A stretch of DNA of 64,000 bases from P36-A1 sp049478495. Lineage in GTDB: Bacteria > Bacillota_I > Bacilli_A > JAJDGJ01. Positions 53,932 through 63,129 of this stretch are shown piece after piece (position 1 is the first letter of the stretch; every line of letters starts with the position of its first letter). The notes beneath the pieces are model-generated. The model ran no database searches and was not told the DNA's origin. It saw only the letters and a program-made list of their open reading frames with translations. The position numbers and the translations under genes are program-made. The stretch is taken from contig NZ_CP168083.1 of assembly GCF_049478495.1 (NCBI RefSeq), forward strand, positions 1,240,001 to 1,304,000, in the 5' to 3' direction.

Positions 53932-54908
53932 AATATGAATTAGTAAAGGCATTTTATAGTGAAGGAATTAGTATTAAATTTACTTGTAAAATATTAAAAC
54001 TAAATAGAAGTAGTTATTACAAATGGTTAAAAAGATCAGAATCAAAGCAAGATATAGAAAATATAGAAATCTATAAGTTTATTAAGCAAAAACAAGAGGA
54101 ATATAAATATATATTTGGTTATAGAATAATGTGTGCAATGGTTAATAGAGAATTTTGCGCAAATTATAATCCTAAAAGAATATATCGTATTATGAAAATA
54201 TCAAACCTTCAGGCAAAAATTAGAAAGAGCTCTAAACCAAAATATATTAGAAGTACTCCTGAAGTAGTTGCACAAAATATTATGAACAGAGATTTTAGCA
54301 CTAATTTACCAAATGAAAAATGGTGTTGTGATGTTACTGAGTTTAAAATATCATCAACAGGATTAAAACTATATTTGGCAGCTATTATAGATTTGTTTGA
54401 TAATACAATAGTTGGATATCAAATATCCGAAAGAAACGATAATATATTAGTATTCGATGCATATAGAGAAGCAATAAATAATAACCCTAATTCTAAAGCT
54501 ATGTTTCATAGCGATAGAGGTTATCAGTTCACATCAAAAGCATTTAAAAGAATGTTGGAAGATCAAAACATGGTACAAAGTATGTCACGAGTTGGAAGGT
54601 GTATAGATAATGGTCCAATCGAGAAATTCTGGGCAATACTAAAAACTGAAATGGTAGATTACAATAAAGCAAATAGTATATCTGAGTTAAAAGATTATAT
54701 TATTGAACACATATACTTCTATAATAATATAAGATTACAACCTAGATTTAACTATAAAACACCAATAGAAGTTAGAAATGAAGCTTTAGATCAGATTAAA
54801 AATAATTTAGTGGTTGTAACTTATCCAATCGTTCCAAATCCTAAAGTGGTTAAATACTGGGAAAATATAGATAGAAAAAACAATATAACTCAAACAACTT
54901 GTGTTTAA
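53883..54908 (+). CDS. IS3 transposase OrfB (integrase core), made by -1 frameshift
   Basis: The frame is open through the OrfA end. It has an HTH_21-like segment (YKYIFGYRIMCAMVNREF) and the rve DDE core: Asp in KWCCDVTEFKI, Asp in MFHSDRGYQFTS and Glu in NGPIEKFWAILKTEM. Conserved spacing and the YFYNNIRLQPRFNYKTPIE tail are typical of IS3. All catalytic residues are present, so the fusion transposase could be active. There is no independent ribosome site with ATG near the frame start, supporting frameshift production. Confidence 0.85.
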   Translation, partial: RRERKERVTFTPKNEIEYELVKAFYSEGISIKFTCKILKLNRSSYYKWLKRSESKQDIENIEIYKFIKQKQEEYKYIFGYRIMCAMVNREFCANYNPKRIYRIMKISNLQAKIRKSSKPKYIRSTPEVVAQNIMNRDFSTNLPNEKWCCDVTEFKISSTGLKLYLAAIIDLFDNTIVGYQISERNDNILVFDAYREAINNNPNSKAMFHSDRGYQFTSKAFKRMLEDQNMVQSMSRVGRCIDNGPIEKFWAILKTEMVDYNKANSISELKDYIIEHIYFYNNIRLQPRFNYKTPIEVRNEALDQIKNNLVVVTYPIVPNPKVVKYWENIDRKNNITQTTCV

Positions 54909-55148
54909 GCTATATTGCAATGTTAAGAATTTAATTATTTACACTGTCTACTTGACGGGTGTCAGTTCACAAAAAGCTGTTTCTTTTTTCGCTTGTAAAC
55001 AAGCAGTTTAAAATAATTAAAAATGAGAACGTCTTAGACTATGGGAATAATATATTAAAGTAAAGAAATTGAGGGAAACTTTACTTTAGATTTGATATCT
55101 AAGACACTTATATTCTATAACATATTTGGACATCTTGCAATAAAACTG

Positions 55149-56252
55149 TTATTTATTTAATGATTTTAACTCATTTTTAACAAAATCGCCGTTTTCTCGC
55201 ACTAATTCATCATCAAAATAGATTTTTCCTCCACCATGTTCTGGTGTTTGAATACAAACTAAATCCCAATGAATTGCTGAGTTATTTCCATTATTAGCAT
55301 CTTCATATGCTTGGCCTGGTGTTAAATGAAAACTTCCATAGATTTTTTCATCAAATAAAATATCACCTACTGGTTTATTTATTTTAGGATTTAATCCTAA
55401 AGCAAACTCTCCAAAATAACGTGCTCCTTCATCTGTATTAAATACACTTTCAATTTTATCATTATTTGTTTCACTAGTTGCTTTAATTATTTTTCCATCC
55501 TTAACTTCTAAATAAACATTTTTAAACTCTACCCCACTTGCTGATGTAATGGTATTGTATTGTACATGTCCATTCACTGAATCTTTTACTGGAGCTGTAA
55601 ACACTTCACCATCTGGAACATTATTGCTACCAGCGCATATAACACTGTTTATTCCTTTTATTGAAAAAGTCAAATTAGTAGTATCACTTTCAATTCTTAC
55701 TTTATCTGTTTTATCCATCAATTCTTTTAATGGTTTTGCATTTTCATACATTTTTGGATAATCTACTAGCATTACATCATAGAAGAAGTCTTGGTATTCA
55801 TCAAAGCCCATTTTAGCATTGTTAGCAAACATATTAGTTGGGTAGTTAAGTAGTACCCACTTTCTTTCATTTACTCTTATATGTTGTGCTTCTTTATTTG
55901 CTAAAGCATTTTTTTGAATTATTTCTTGAGGAACTTTATTCATCTCATACTCATTACTCTTTCCTCTTATTAGGATATATGCATCCATATCTTTTGTTTT
56001 TTGCATTTCCCATTTAGCTAATGTATTAATTCTTTTTTCACTAGCATGTTGCATTTGTAATGAAGCAACTTCTTCATCAATGAATTCTGCAACTGGTATT
56101 CCACCTTTGTTATATATTTCTTTTATAAGTTCTTTAACTAATGGCTTTGATTCAAAATCATATGCCATGATTCTCACTATTTCATCAGGTTGTATGCTAA
56201 CTGAATATTCTACTAACATTTTAGCAACTTTATTTATTCTTTCATCTCTCAT
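55149..56252 (-). CDS. M29-family aminopeptidase
   Basis: A 367-aa thermophilic-type (M29, AmpS/PepS) metallo-aminopeptidase starting at ATG 56252 behind AGGTGA. It has SVSIQPDEIVRI near the N-terminus, the conserved NVPDGEVFTAPVKDSVNG with a metal-ligand Glu, GARYFGEFALGLNP, GSFHLTPGQAYED and AIHWDLVC. It removes N-terminal residues in the cytosol. A single-gene unit. Confidence 0.93.
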   Translation of the reverse strand: MRDERINKVAKMLVEYSVSIQPDEIVRIMAYDFESKPLVKELIKEIYNKGGIPVAEFIDEEVASLQMQHASEKRINTLAKWEMQKTKDMDAYILIRGKSNEYEMNKVPQEIIQKNALANKEAQHIRVNERKWVLLNYPTNMFANNAKMGFDEYQDFFYDVMLVDYPKMYENAKPLKELMDKTDKVRIESDTTNLTFSIKGINSVICAGSNNVPDGEVFTAPVKDSVNGHVQYNTITSASGVEFKNVYLEVKDGKIIKATSETNNDKIESVFNTDEGARYFGEFALGLNPKINKPVGDILFDEKIYGSFHLTPGQAYEDANNGNNSAIHWDLVCIQTPEHGGGKIYFDDELVRENGDFVKNELKSLNK

Positions 56253-56407
56253 ATATATCACCTATTCCATTTCTTTTTAATACTTAGATTATTAATCTTC
56301 TAAATATAAGATAACACATTATTATATTTAAAGCTATACTCAAAATATATTCATTATAATCTATGTTTTGTATAAAAAAAAGAATTCAATGAAGAAGTCT
56401 TTTTTTA

Positions 56408-57923
56408 GGTTCTATAATTTATAGGGTGGAATAACAAATTCAAGTATTACTTGAAATGTTATCCACCCTTAAATTGTTAATATAAAGAAAAAGACATTTA
56501 TCTTTGTTATAATTTAAGCGACAAAACTAAATTAAGGAGATAAATGTCATGATTAATAATAACATAATTAATAAAAACAATAAAGAATTAAAAGAAATTA
56601 TTGGAATTAATGACTCCAATATTAATATATATAAATTTCAAGATGAAAAAATTAAAGATAATATTTCTAAAGTGTTTTATGGAATTCTATTTTTTAATGA
56701 TAATGTTTGCCCTAAATGTAATAAAGTTCATAATAAATTTTATGTACATAATAAAAAAGTATCTCTTATTAAATTACCTATGGTTTCTGGTTTTGATGCT
56801 TATTTAAAGCTTACTAAAACTCGTTACAAATGTATGGAATGTAATAAAACTTTTATTCCTGCTAATACTCTAACAAATCCTGGATGTTTTATTTCTAATA
56901 AAGTTAAATATCTAATTGCTCTTAAATTAACTAGTATGCTTACTTGTACTTATATTGCTCAAGATCACAATGTATCTACTCATACTGTTTTTAGAGTATT
57001 AGATACTTATGCAGAGGCTGCTAAATCTACTACTATTAAATCCTATTTACCAAAAGTACTTCATTTTGATGAGTTTAAATCTACTAAAGATGCTGATGGC
57101 AATATGTCCTTTGTTATTATGGATGGTGAAAAAAGAAAGCTACTAGATATCGTAGAAAACAGACAAAAAGCTTACTTAGAGAACTATTTTAGCTACTATA
57201 CAAAAGAAGCTATTGATAATGTTGAATATATTGTAATTGATATGTATACACCTTATATTGAAATCATTAAAAATGTCTTTACTAATGCTAAAATAATATT
57301 AGATAGATTTCATATTTATCAGAATTTAACTAGAGCCTTTAATAAAACTAGAGTTGCAATTATGAATGCAGATGAAAAAAACAGAAATAAGTTCAAAAAT
57401 TTTTGGAAACCTATATTACAGTTAAAAGAGAATCTTTCAGAAGTGATGTTTAAGCATGCAACCTTTAATTATAAGTTTATAAACAATAAAGCAATTATAA
57501 ATTATTTAATCGAGAATAATGAGGACTTTAAAAATAATTATGAAATATATCAAGATTTACTATTTTCTTTAAAATACAATAATATGGAAATGTTTAAGAA
57601 AACAATTGATCAGCCTAATAAATTAGCTTCAGATAAAATTAAAACTTGTATATCTACCTTTATTAAGTATTACGAATATATTAAAGATAGTTTCGATGTT
57701 GAGTATAATAATGGAATAATAGAAGGTACAATATCTAAATTCAAGAAGTTAAAAACAATATCTTGCGGGTTTAGAAGATTTGAAAGATTAAAAACTAGAA
57801 TAATGATACAAGAATTATTAATTGTATAGAAAAAGCATAAAAAAAAGGATATAACATTTCTGTTATATCCTGTTCTAACTCATGTATCAAATTGTAAAAT
57901 TCCACCCTATTTGACAAAGAGCC
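56408..57923 (+). mobile_element. ISL3-family insertion sequence, copy 3 (intact ends, 8-bp duplication)
   Basis: 1516 bp from GGTTCTATAATTTATAGGGT to ...TTTGACAAAGAGCC, with an imperfect inverted repeat of about 25 bp. Perfect 8-bp target duplication TTTTTTTA at 56400-56407 and 57924-57931, the length expected for ISL3. It has the same left-end anti-read-through hairpin and right-end hairpin as the other copies. This is the reference copy. Confidence 0.95.
56549..57829 (+). CDS. ISL3-family transposase, apparently complete
   Basis: 426 aa. It has an N-terminal zinc ribbon CPKCNKVHNKF/RYKCMECNKTFIP, an HTH-like region (TCTYIAQDHNVSTHTVFRVL), DDE catalytic segments HFDEFKS, VIDMYTPYIEII/LDRFHIYQN, and the conserved ISL3 end YNNGIIEGTISKFKKLKTISCGFRRFERLKTRIM (Glu in IEG). 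There are no disruptions relative to family expectations, so this copy is the likely source of active transposase. The ATG follows AAGGAG. Confidence 0.95.
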   Translation: MINNNIINKNNKELKEIIGINDSNINIYKFQDEKIKDNISKVFYGILFFNDNVCPKCNKVHNKFYVHNKKVSLIKLPMVSGFDAYLKLTKTRYKCMECNKTFIPANTLTNPGCFISNKVKYLIALKLTSMLTCTYIAQDHNVSTHTVFRVLDTYAEAAKSTTIKSYLPKVLHFDEFKSTKDADGNMSFVIMDGEKRKLLDIVENRQKAYLENYFSYYTKEAIDNVEYIVIDMYTPYIEIIKNVFTNAKIILDRFHIYQNLTRAFNKTRVAIMNADEKNRNKFKNFWKPILQLKENLSEVMFKHATFNYKFINNKAIINYLIENNEDFKNNYEIYQDLLFSLKYNNMEMFKKTIDQPNKLASDKIKTCISTFIKYYEYIKDSFDVEYNNGIIEGTISKFKKLKTISCGFRRFERLKTRIMIQELLIV

Positions 57924-57941
57924 TTTTTTTATAAGTCATAT

Positions 57942-58604
57942 TTATGCAATAGCTTCTATATCATAAACATACCATACTTTTGTTTCTGGATTGCTTACAA
58001 GTCTTACTTTTGCTTTTTTTATTATTGATTTAGTACTAAGTTTTTCATTGGCCTCATATGTCCATTTTACTTGTACATCATATACTCCACCAACTTTTGT
58101 AGTTTTAGTTTCTGATGTTGCAACTTTAGTTTTATTTACTTTAGTTGTTTTAACTATTGTAACTTTATTAACAAGTGGTAAGTTCTCTGCTCCATAAGTA
58201 TTTTTATATTGCTCTAGATCCATGTAATAACCGCTTATTGCATTTTTAGTAAATTGTTTTTTTACTTTTGAAAATACAAAACCTGTTCCACCTACACTAT
58301 TAAAATTAGGTTTATCTCTTAATGAGAAGTAGTCAGATATAAAATATTTTGTAACACTATTGACAATATCTTTATTTTTTTTAGATTCTAATGCTGTTGT
58401 TAATTCACTTTGTATTAATTTTTCATATTCAGATTGTGTAATACTGACTGAGTATGGTCCAATTTCTAATGATGTTTTTTCAGCTTCTGTGCTTTTTGTT
58501 ACTTTAGTTGCATCATAAACTGATTTAACTTCAGTAAATGTCAAAGCTAGAATTAATATTGTTAATACTCCAAATAGTATTTTGGTATTTTTGCTGATTC
58601 TCAT
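57942..58604 (-). CDS. Unknown membrane-anchored protein
   Basis: A 220-aa protein with one N-terminal span (ILFGVLTILILALTF), then an extracytoplasmic Lys/Thr-rich domain with beta-strand periodicity (KVTIVKTTKVNKTKVATSETKTTKVGGVYDVQVKW). It ends KVWYVYDIEAIA. It starts 3 bases after the stop of the glycerophosphotransferase-like gene, so it is part of that operon and may act in wall-polymer or surface assembly. No family is recognised. The 3' end lies 18 bases from ISL3 copy 3. Confidence 0.6.
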   Translation of the reverse strand: MRISKNTKILFGVLTILILALTFTEVKSVYDATKVTKSTEAEKTSLEIGPYSVSITQSEYEKLIQSELTTALESKKNKDIVNSVTKYFISDYFSLRDKPNFNSVGGTGFVFSKVKKQFTKNAISGYYMDLEQYKNTYGAENLPLVNKVTIVKTTKVNKTKVATSETKTTKVGGVYDVQVKWTYEANEKLSTKSIIKKAKVRLVSNPETKVWYVYDIEAIA

Positions 58605-58607
58605 TTA

Positions 58608-59705
58608 TTAATTACCTTCTTTCAAAAGTTCTAGGATATATTTAGCAATTCTTTGGCTACTTAAACCATCTATTTTATCTAAATATTCGTTTATAAATTT
58701 AACGTTCTTTTCATTATTAATTTTATAATTTGTAATACTGTGTATTACTTCTTTTATAGTGTAGCTTTTTATAAATGAAAAATCATCTATATTCACACTT
58801 AGGCCACGTGTTTTTTTATATTCTTCTAAATCATCTAAATACATTATTATATGTTTATTTAAAATAGCTGCATCATAGATTAGTGCTGAGTAATCTGAGA
58901 TTATTATATCACTTACACTAAGCATAGTATATAAATTAAACTCATCACACATCATAAAGTCATTTACTTTTTCTTTTATTAGGGGATGTAGTCTTACTAT
59001 TAATTGATATTGGCTTGGTAATTGCTTTTGTAGTTGTTTAATATCCTTATTAACAAACTTCATATCATCAATACCATCACCTCTAAAGGTTGGTGCATAT
59101 AGTACTATTTTTTTGTTAATTAATTTAGGGTATTTTTTATAAAATGTATACTGACTATCATTTATAAAATCTTGATCAAATAAGTAATCTGTTTTACTAA
59201 CTCCAAGTGCTTTAACATTTTCTAATGGTGTCGCTAAAGCTTTTGCAAATATTGCTTTGAAGTATTCTGAACCTACTATTATTGAATCATAAGCTTTTAT
59301 CTTATATCTTCTATTTTCTGTTTCTTCACCAAATTTTTTTATGGCACCTGTTGCATGCCACACTTGCATTATGTGAACATTCTTCTTTTTATTAATAGTA
59401 CGATGAACAAAACTATTCCCATCTACTACAATTACTTTAGCGGTATTAAACAAATATGTTTGATGTATAAAACTAAATAAGTATAGAAACTTTCCTTTTA
59501 AACTACTATTAAATTTATGTAAATCACTTTTGACTATTACTTTATTGGCATTTAATATTTCTACTATTTTATTAAATTCTAAATTGTAGTCTTGATTAAA
59601 ATATGATATTATTGCTACTTTATTTTTATTAACTGGCAACAAATAAGTTAGATAAAATGTTAACTTAATTAATATAGTTGCTATTATATTTTCTATTTTC
59701 TTCAT
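58608..59705 (-). CDS. CDP-glycerol glycerophosphotransferase-like enzyme (TagB/TagF type)
   Basis: A 365-aa protein with an N-terminal amphipathic/hydrophobic segment (ILIKLTFYLTYLLPV) and the glycerophosphotransferase motifs: MQVWHATGAIKKFG, VLYAPTFRGDG, RLHPLI and IISDYSALIYDAAI with HIIMYLDDLEEYKKTRG. It adds glycerol-phosphate to a lipid-linked wall or capsule polymer, probably peripheral on the inner membrane face. Co-transcribed with the unknown membrane-anchored protein downstream. Confidence 0.9.
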   Translation of the reverse strand: MKKIENIIATILIKLTFYLTYLLPVNKNKVAIISYFNQDYNLEFNKIVEILNANKVIVKSDLHKFNSSLKGKFLYLFSFIHQTYLFNTAKVIVVDGNSFVHRTINKKKNVHIMQVWHATGAIKKFGEETENRRYKIKAYDSIIVGSEYFKAIFAKALATPLENVKALGVSKTDYLFDQDFINDSQYTFYKKYPKLINKKIVLYAPTFRGDGIDDMKFVNKDIKQLQKQLPSQYQLIVRLHPLIKEKVNDFMMCDEFNLYTMLSVSDIIISDYSALIYDAAILNKHIIMYLDDLEEYKKTRGLSVNIDDFSFIKSYTIKEVIHSITNYKINNEKNVKFINEYLDKIDGLSSQRIAKYILELLKEGN

Positions 59706-59801
59706 CTTATCAATCCTTCAAGTTAATATTATACACTATAAAGCTTATTTAGTTAATATTCTTTATTTATATTTAATGTGTGTATGATTTAATTTGAATT
59801 A

Positions 59802-60566
59802 TTATTTGCTGTTTACTAAACTTAATTCATTAATTGTTTTATTATCTTTTGTTTTTAAGACTAACCAACTATTAGTATTACCATAATATAAAAACAGTCC
59901 TACTTCATTAACACTTTTTAATATTACATCTTCGATGGTTTTATTTCCTTTTATTTTATTTTTGTTTTCATCTCTTAATTGACTTGTCATTCGTGCATCC
60001 ATTCGTGCACTTCCATCTTTATTAAGAGGTATGTCTAAACTTAAAGTAGCTCCTGCTTTAATTACCATTTTACTTCTTGTTGGCCATGTTACTGTTGCTT
60101 TACTGTTATTATGATCTACATAAAAAACTTCATCTGCAATAGCTTTATTCCAACGATGAACTGCTTTTCCTTTGTATGGTATTGTTTTTTTAGTTACTAC
60201 TAAACTTAATCCTAATGTATTCATTATTAGCTCTAACATTGCTTCAAAAGCTAATAATCGTGCATCTGAAATTACTCGTCTATGTATTCCACCTTGTTCT
60301 AGTAATTCGATTAATTTTAATGTTTCTATTTTACTTGGTGGTATTATTGTAACTATTTTACTTATGTCTTGAACATCATTCTCTTTAAAGTCTCGAGATA
60401 GTTGCATTTTATCTAGTCTGTTACCATCATAGAGTAGTATTAAAGCTAAATCATTTGTTTCTTTATCAAACTTTGCTTCATTATTTATTATTATTTTACC
60501 TGAGTTAGCTGGTAAAATAACGATACTTTCTTGTGGTGTTATATTTATATTTAAATTTATGTTCAT
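59802..60566 (-). CDS. Hypothetical protein upstream of the glycerophosphotransferase gene
   Basis: A 254-aa soluble protein without signal peptide or spans. It begins with an alternating Asn/Ile strand (NINLNINITPQESIVILP), has a helical middle (IETLKLIELLEQGGIHRRVISDARLLAFEAMLEL) and a C-terminal strand-rich part. It has an AAAAGGAG ribosome site. I do not recognise it. A 96-base gap precedes the wall-polymer gene, so co-transcription is possible but not certain. Confidence 0.55.
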   Translation of the reverse strand: MNINLNINITPQESIVILPANSGKIIINNEAKFDKETNDLALILLYDGNRLDKMQLSRDFKENDVQDISKIVTIIPPSKIETLKLIELLEQGGIHRRVISDARLLAFEAMLELIMNTLGLSLVVTKKTIPYKGKAVHRWNKAIADEVFYVDHNNSKATVTWPTRSKMVIKAGATLSLDIPLNKDGSARMDARMTSQLRDENKNKIKGNKTIEDVILKSVNEVGLFLYYGNTNSWLVLKTKDNKTINELSLVNSK

Positions 60567-60726
60567 TGATTTTCTCCTTTTAATACTTTTACTTAGAATA
60601 GCATATTTTTATATTAATGTTTAATAAGATGCTAAGCTTTTATACTTTTTGATATTTATTTATGTTATTATTCTATACTTAAATTATAATAATTACAATA
60701 TTTTGTATAATTGCTTTTATAGATGT

Positions 60727-60760
60727 CAAAAAAAAGAATTAACTTTTGTTAATTCCTTTT
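60727..60760 (-). terminator. Terminator after asnS
   Basis: Minus-strand GGAATTAAC-AAAA-GTTAATTC followed by TTTTTTTT. Confidence 0.9.
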
Positions 60761-60783
60761 TAGATAAAATTATATTTATTATT

Positions 60784-62184
60784 TTAGAATAGGCAGTTTC
60801 TTGGTGTTCTTGGGTATGGTATTACATCTCTAATGTTTGAAACTCCTGTAATATACATTAAGAATCTTTCAAATCCTAATCCAAATCCTGAGTGTTTTAC
60901 TCCACCATATTTTCTTAAGTCTAAATACCATTCCATTCCTTCAACAGGAATGCTCATTTCTTCCATTCTTTTTAGTAGATTATCATATCTTTCTTCACGT
61001 TGAGATCCTCCTACTAATTCTCCAATACCTGGAACTAGTAAGTCACATGCAGCAACTGTTTTGTTGTCTTCATTTAATCTCATATAAAATGCTTTGATAT
61101 CTTTTGGATAATCAGTTAAGAACACTGGTCCATTAACTATTTGTTCTGCAATATATCTTTCATGTTCTGATTGTAAGTCAATACCCCATTCTACTGGATA
61201 TTCAAATTCTTTTCCTGATTTAAGTAATATATCTATTGCTTCTGTATATGTCATTCTTCTAAATTCAGAATCTACAATAGCTTGTAGTTTTTCTTTTATT
61301 CCTTTTTCAACAAATTGTTCACAGAAATCCATTTCTTGAGGACATGCTTTTAAGACATACTCAATGCAATATCTTACCATATCTTCAATTAAATCCATGT
61401 TATCTCCTAAATCTGCAAATGCTATTTCAGGTTCAATCATCCAAAATTCTGAAGCGTGACGACTTGTGTTTGAGTATTCTGCTCTAAATGTTGGTCCAAA
61501 TGTATAAGTATCTCTAAATGCAAGAGCATATGCTTCTACATGCAATTGTCCAGATACTGAAAGTGATGTTTTCTTACCAAAGAAATCTTTTTCATAATCG
61601 CCATCAGTTCTAGTTGTTACTGTGAATGCTTCTCCTGCTCCTTCAGCATCATTTGATGTAATGATTGGTGCATGAACATAAACAAACCCTTGTGATTGAT
61701 AAAATTCATGAATTGCCATTGATAAAGCAGATCTAATTCTCATTACGGCCATAAATGTATTTGTTCTTGGACGTAAATGTGGAATTTCTCTTAAAAATTC
61801 TAGTGAATGTCTTTTCTTTTGTAATGGGTAATCTTCACTACAACCTGCTTCTAGAACGATCTTTTCAGCGTGAACTTCAAATGGTTGTTTTGAATCTGGT
61901 GTTAAAACTAATTTTCCAGTTACACTGATTCCTGCCCCTGTACGATATTTTGATACTGTATCATAATCTTCTAATGTATCTGCATTATAAACGATTTGAG
62001 CACCTTTAAATTGTGTTCCATCATTCAATTCAATAAATCCAATTTTCCCATTATCTCTATTAGTTCTAATCCAACCTTGTAGTGTAATTATATCTAATTC
62101 TTCTAGTGTTTTTGATTCTAAGCTAGCTATTTCTTCATATAAATCACTAATTAATGCCTGCTCTGCTATGTAGTTATCAATCAT
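60784..62184 (-). CDS. asnS: Asparaginyl-tRNA synthetase
   Basis: A 466-aa class II synthetase with an N-terminal OB-fold anticodon-binding domain (ITLQGWIRTNRDNGKIGFIELNDGT), motif 2 TFRAEYSNTSRHASEFWMIEPE and motif 3 GGFGLGFERFLMYITG as GFGLGFERF. The bacterial AsnRS class is distinguished from AspRS by length and by the absence of the GAD insertion. It charges tRNA-Asn. Regulated by the T-box leader upstream. AGGAGG ribosome site. Confidence 0.97.
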   Translation of the reverse strand: MIDNYIAEQALISDLYEEIASLESKTLEELDIITLQGWIRTNRDNGKIGFIELNDGTQFKGAQIVYNADTLEDYDTVSKYRTGAGISVTGKLVLTPDSKQPFEVHAEKIVLEAGCSEDYPLQKKRHSLEFLREIPHLRPRTNTFMAVMRIRSALSMAIHEFYQSQGFVYVHAPIITSNDAEGAGEAFTVTTRTDGDYEKDFFGKKTSLSVSGQLHVEAYALAFRDTYTFGPTFRAEYSNTSRHASEFWMIEPEIAFADLGDNMDLIEDMVRYCIEYVLKACPQEMDFCEQFVEKGIKEKLQAIVDSEFRRMTYTEAIDILLKSGKEFEYPVEWGIDLQSEHERYIAEQIVNGPVFLTDYPKDIKAFYMRLNEDNKTVAACDLLVPGIGELVGGSQREERYDNLLKRMEEMSIPVEGMEWYLDLRKYGGVKHSGFGLGFERFLMYITGVSNIRDVIPYPRTPRNCLF

Positions 62185-62230
62185 ATAATAACCTCCTGTT
62201 TATTTTATTTTATGTTAAATTTTTAGGTTT

Positions 62231-62500
62231 GTTTTCCAAAATAAAAAAGGCACCCAAAATTAATTTAGGAACGAATTAATTTATTCGCGGTACCATCCTA
62301 ATTCACTTAGTATTTTCTAAGTGCGCTCTAAAGCTGTAACGTTGCTAACGTGTCTTTCTACTCTAGTTCAAAAAACAAACTCTGGAGCGTTACCTACAAT
62401 TAATTCTTTTCTGACTTTCACCAGCTTCAGAATCGCTTTACAAGAATATACTAATTGTAGACTTTCCTTCTTAGTCTTGTCGATATTTTATCATATTGAT
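62231..62500 (-). promoter_or_regulatory. T-box riboswitch of asnS
   Basis: The leader contains the stem I AG-bulge region (GAAGCTGGTGAAAGTCAG), a candidate specifier AAC (Asn) in GGTAACGCTCC, and the T-box core AGGATGGTACCGCG with following hairpin and TTTTTTATTTT. It resembles aminoacyl-tRNA-synthetase T-boxes that read uncharged tRNA and choose antitermination. Confidence 0.9.
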
Positions 62501-62521
62501 TTGATATTTGCAACTCTTATA

Positions 62522-63064
62522 CTATGAAAATGGTTCAGCTTCTAATAGTGATTCGATGAAAATATCATCAATTTTTTCATTTGTACTTTGTATTGTATCA
62601 TGTAACTGATGACCTTTGATATCATCCATTTTTGATAGATGATATTCTAAATCATGGTTTTCATCTACTTCGATTGCATTAATATATTGATTAAATTCAT
62701 TGGCTGCTTTTATTACTATATTTTCATACTCTTTTATATCTAGATATTCACATGCTACCATGATTTCAACATCATCATTAAACAGTTGTAAAAAGATAAA
62801 ATTAGAAAATATAAAGTCTGCTTGTGTTAATATTGCTTCTAATCCTTCATCATCTTCTACTTCTATTTCAAATAAAGTTTCATTATTTATTTCTTTGATA
62901 TTACTTTTTATATCTACTAGTCCATTATCAAAGTCTACTGCTATCATTATACGATAATATCCTTGTGTTATTAATTGTAAATCATAGATTTCTGAATTTT
63001 TAAACTCCTGTTTTATTTTTACACATGTCATCTCTTCAATTAATTGTTTTTTTATGTAATCCAT
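62522..63064 (-). CDS. Acidic hypothetical protein
   Basis: A 180-aa acidic, soluble protein (pI clearly low; long Glu/Asp-rich segments, such as LFEIEVEDDEGLEAILTQ) with mixed alpha/beta character. It starts behind AGGGGAGA. The end (FIESLLEAEPFS) is close to the asnS T-box region. No family recognised; weak resemblance to DUF3013-like proteins cannot be verified here. Function unknown. Confidence 0.6.
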   Translation of the reverse strand: MDYIKKQLIEEMTCVKIKQEFKNSEIYDLQLITQGYYRIMIAVDFDNGLVDIKSNIKEINNETLFEIEVEDDEGLEAILTQADFIFSNFIFLQLFNDDVEIMVACEYLDIKEYENIVIKAANEFNQYINAIEVDENHDLEYHLSKMDDIKGHQLHDTIQSTNEKIDDIFIESLLEAEPFS

Positions 63065-63129
63065 AATTCTCCCCTATTTCTTAAATATTTAAAAGGCTAG
63101 TTTTAGCTAGCCTTATTATACACTACATC

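Larger units (their letters stand above)
53151..54969 (+). mobile_element. IS3-family insertion sequence
   Basis: Imperfect ~32-bp inverted repeats: the left starts TGATATGATACC and continues GTGGACAGTGTAAA; the right end read inward starts TGAACTGACACC and continues GTAGACAGTGTAAA. Two overlapping ORFs in -1 relation, as in IS3/IS150-type elements. A hairpin AGTGTAA/TTACACT inside the left end shields the genes from read-through. I find no clear target duplication. It lies inside a terminator: AGAACAGCT on the left and AGCTGTTTCTTTTTT on the right would be the two arms. Confidence 0.85.
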
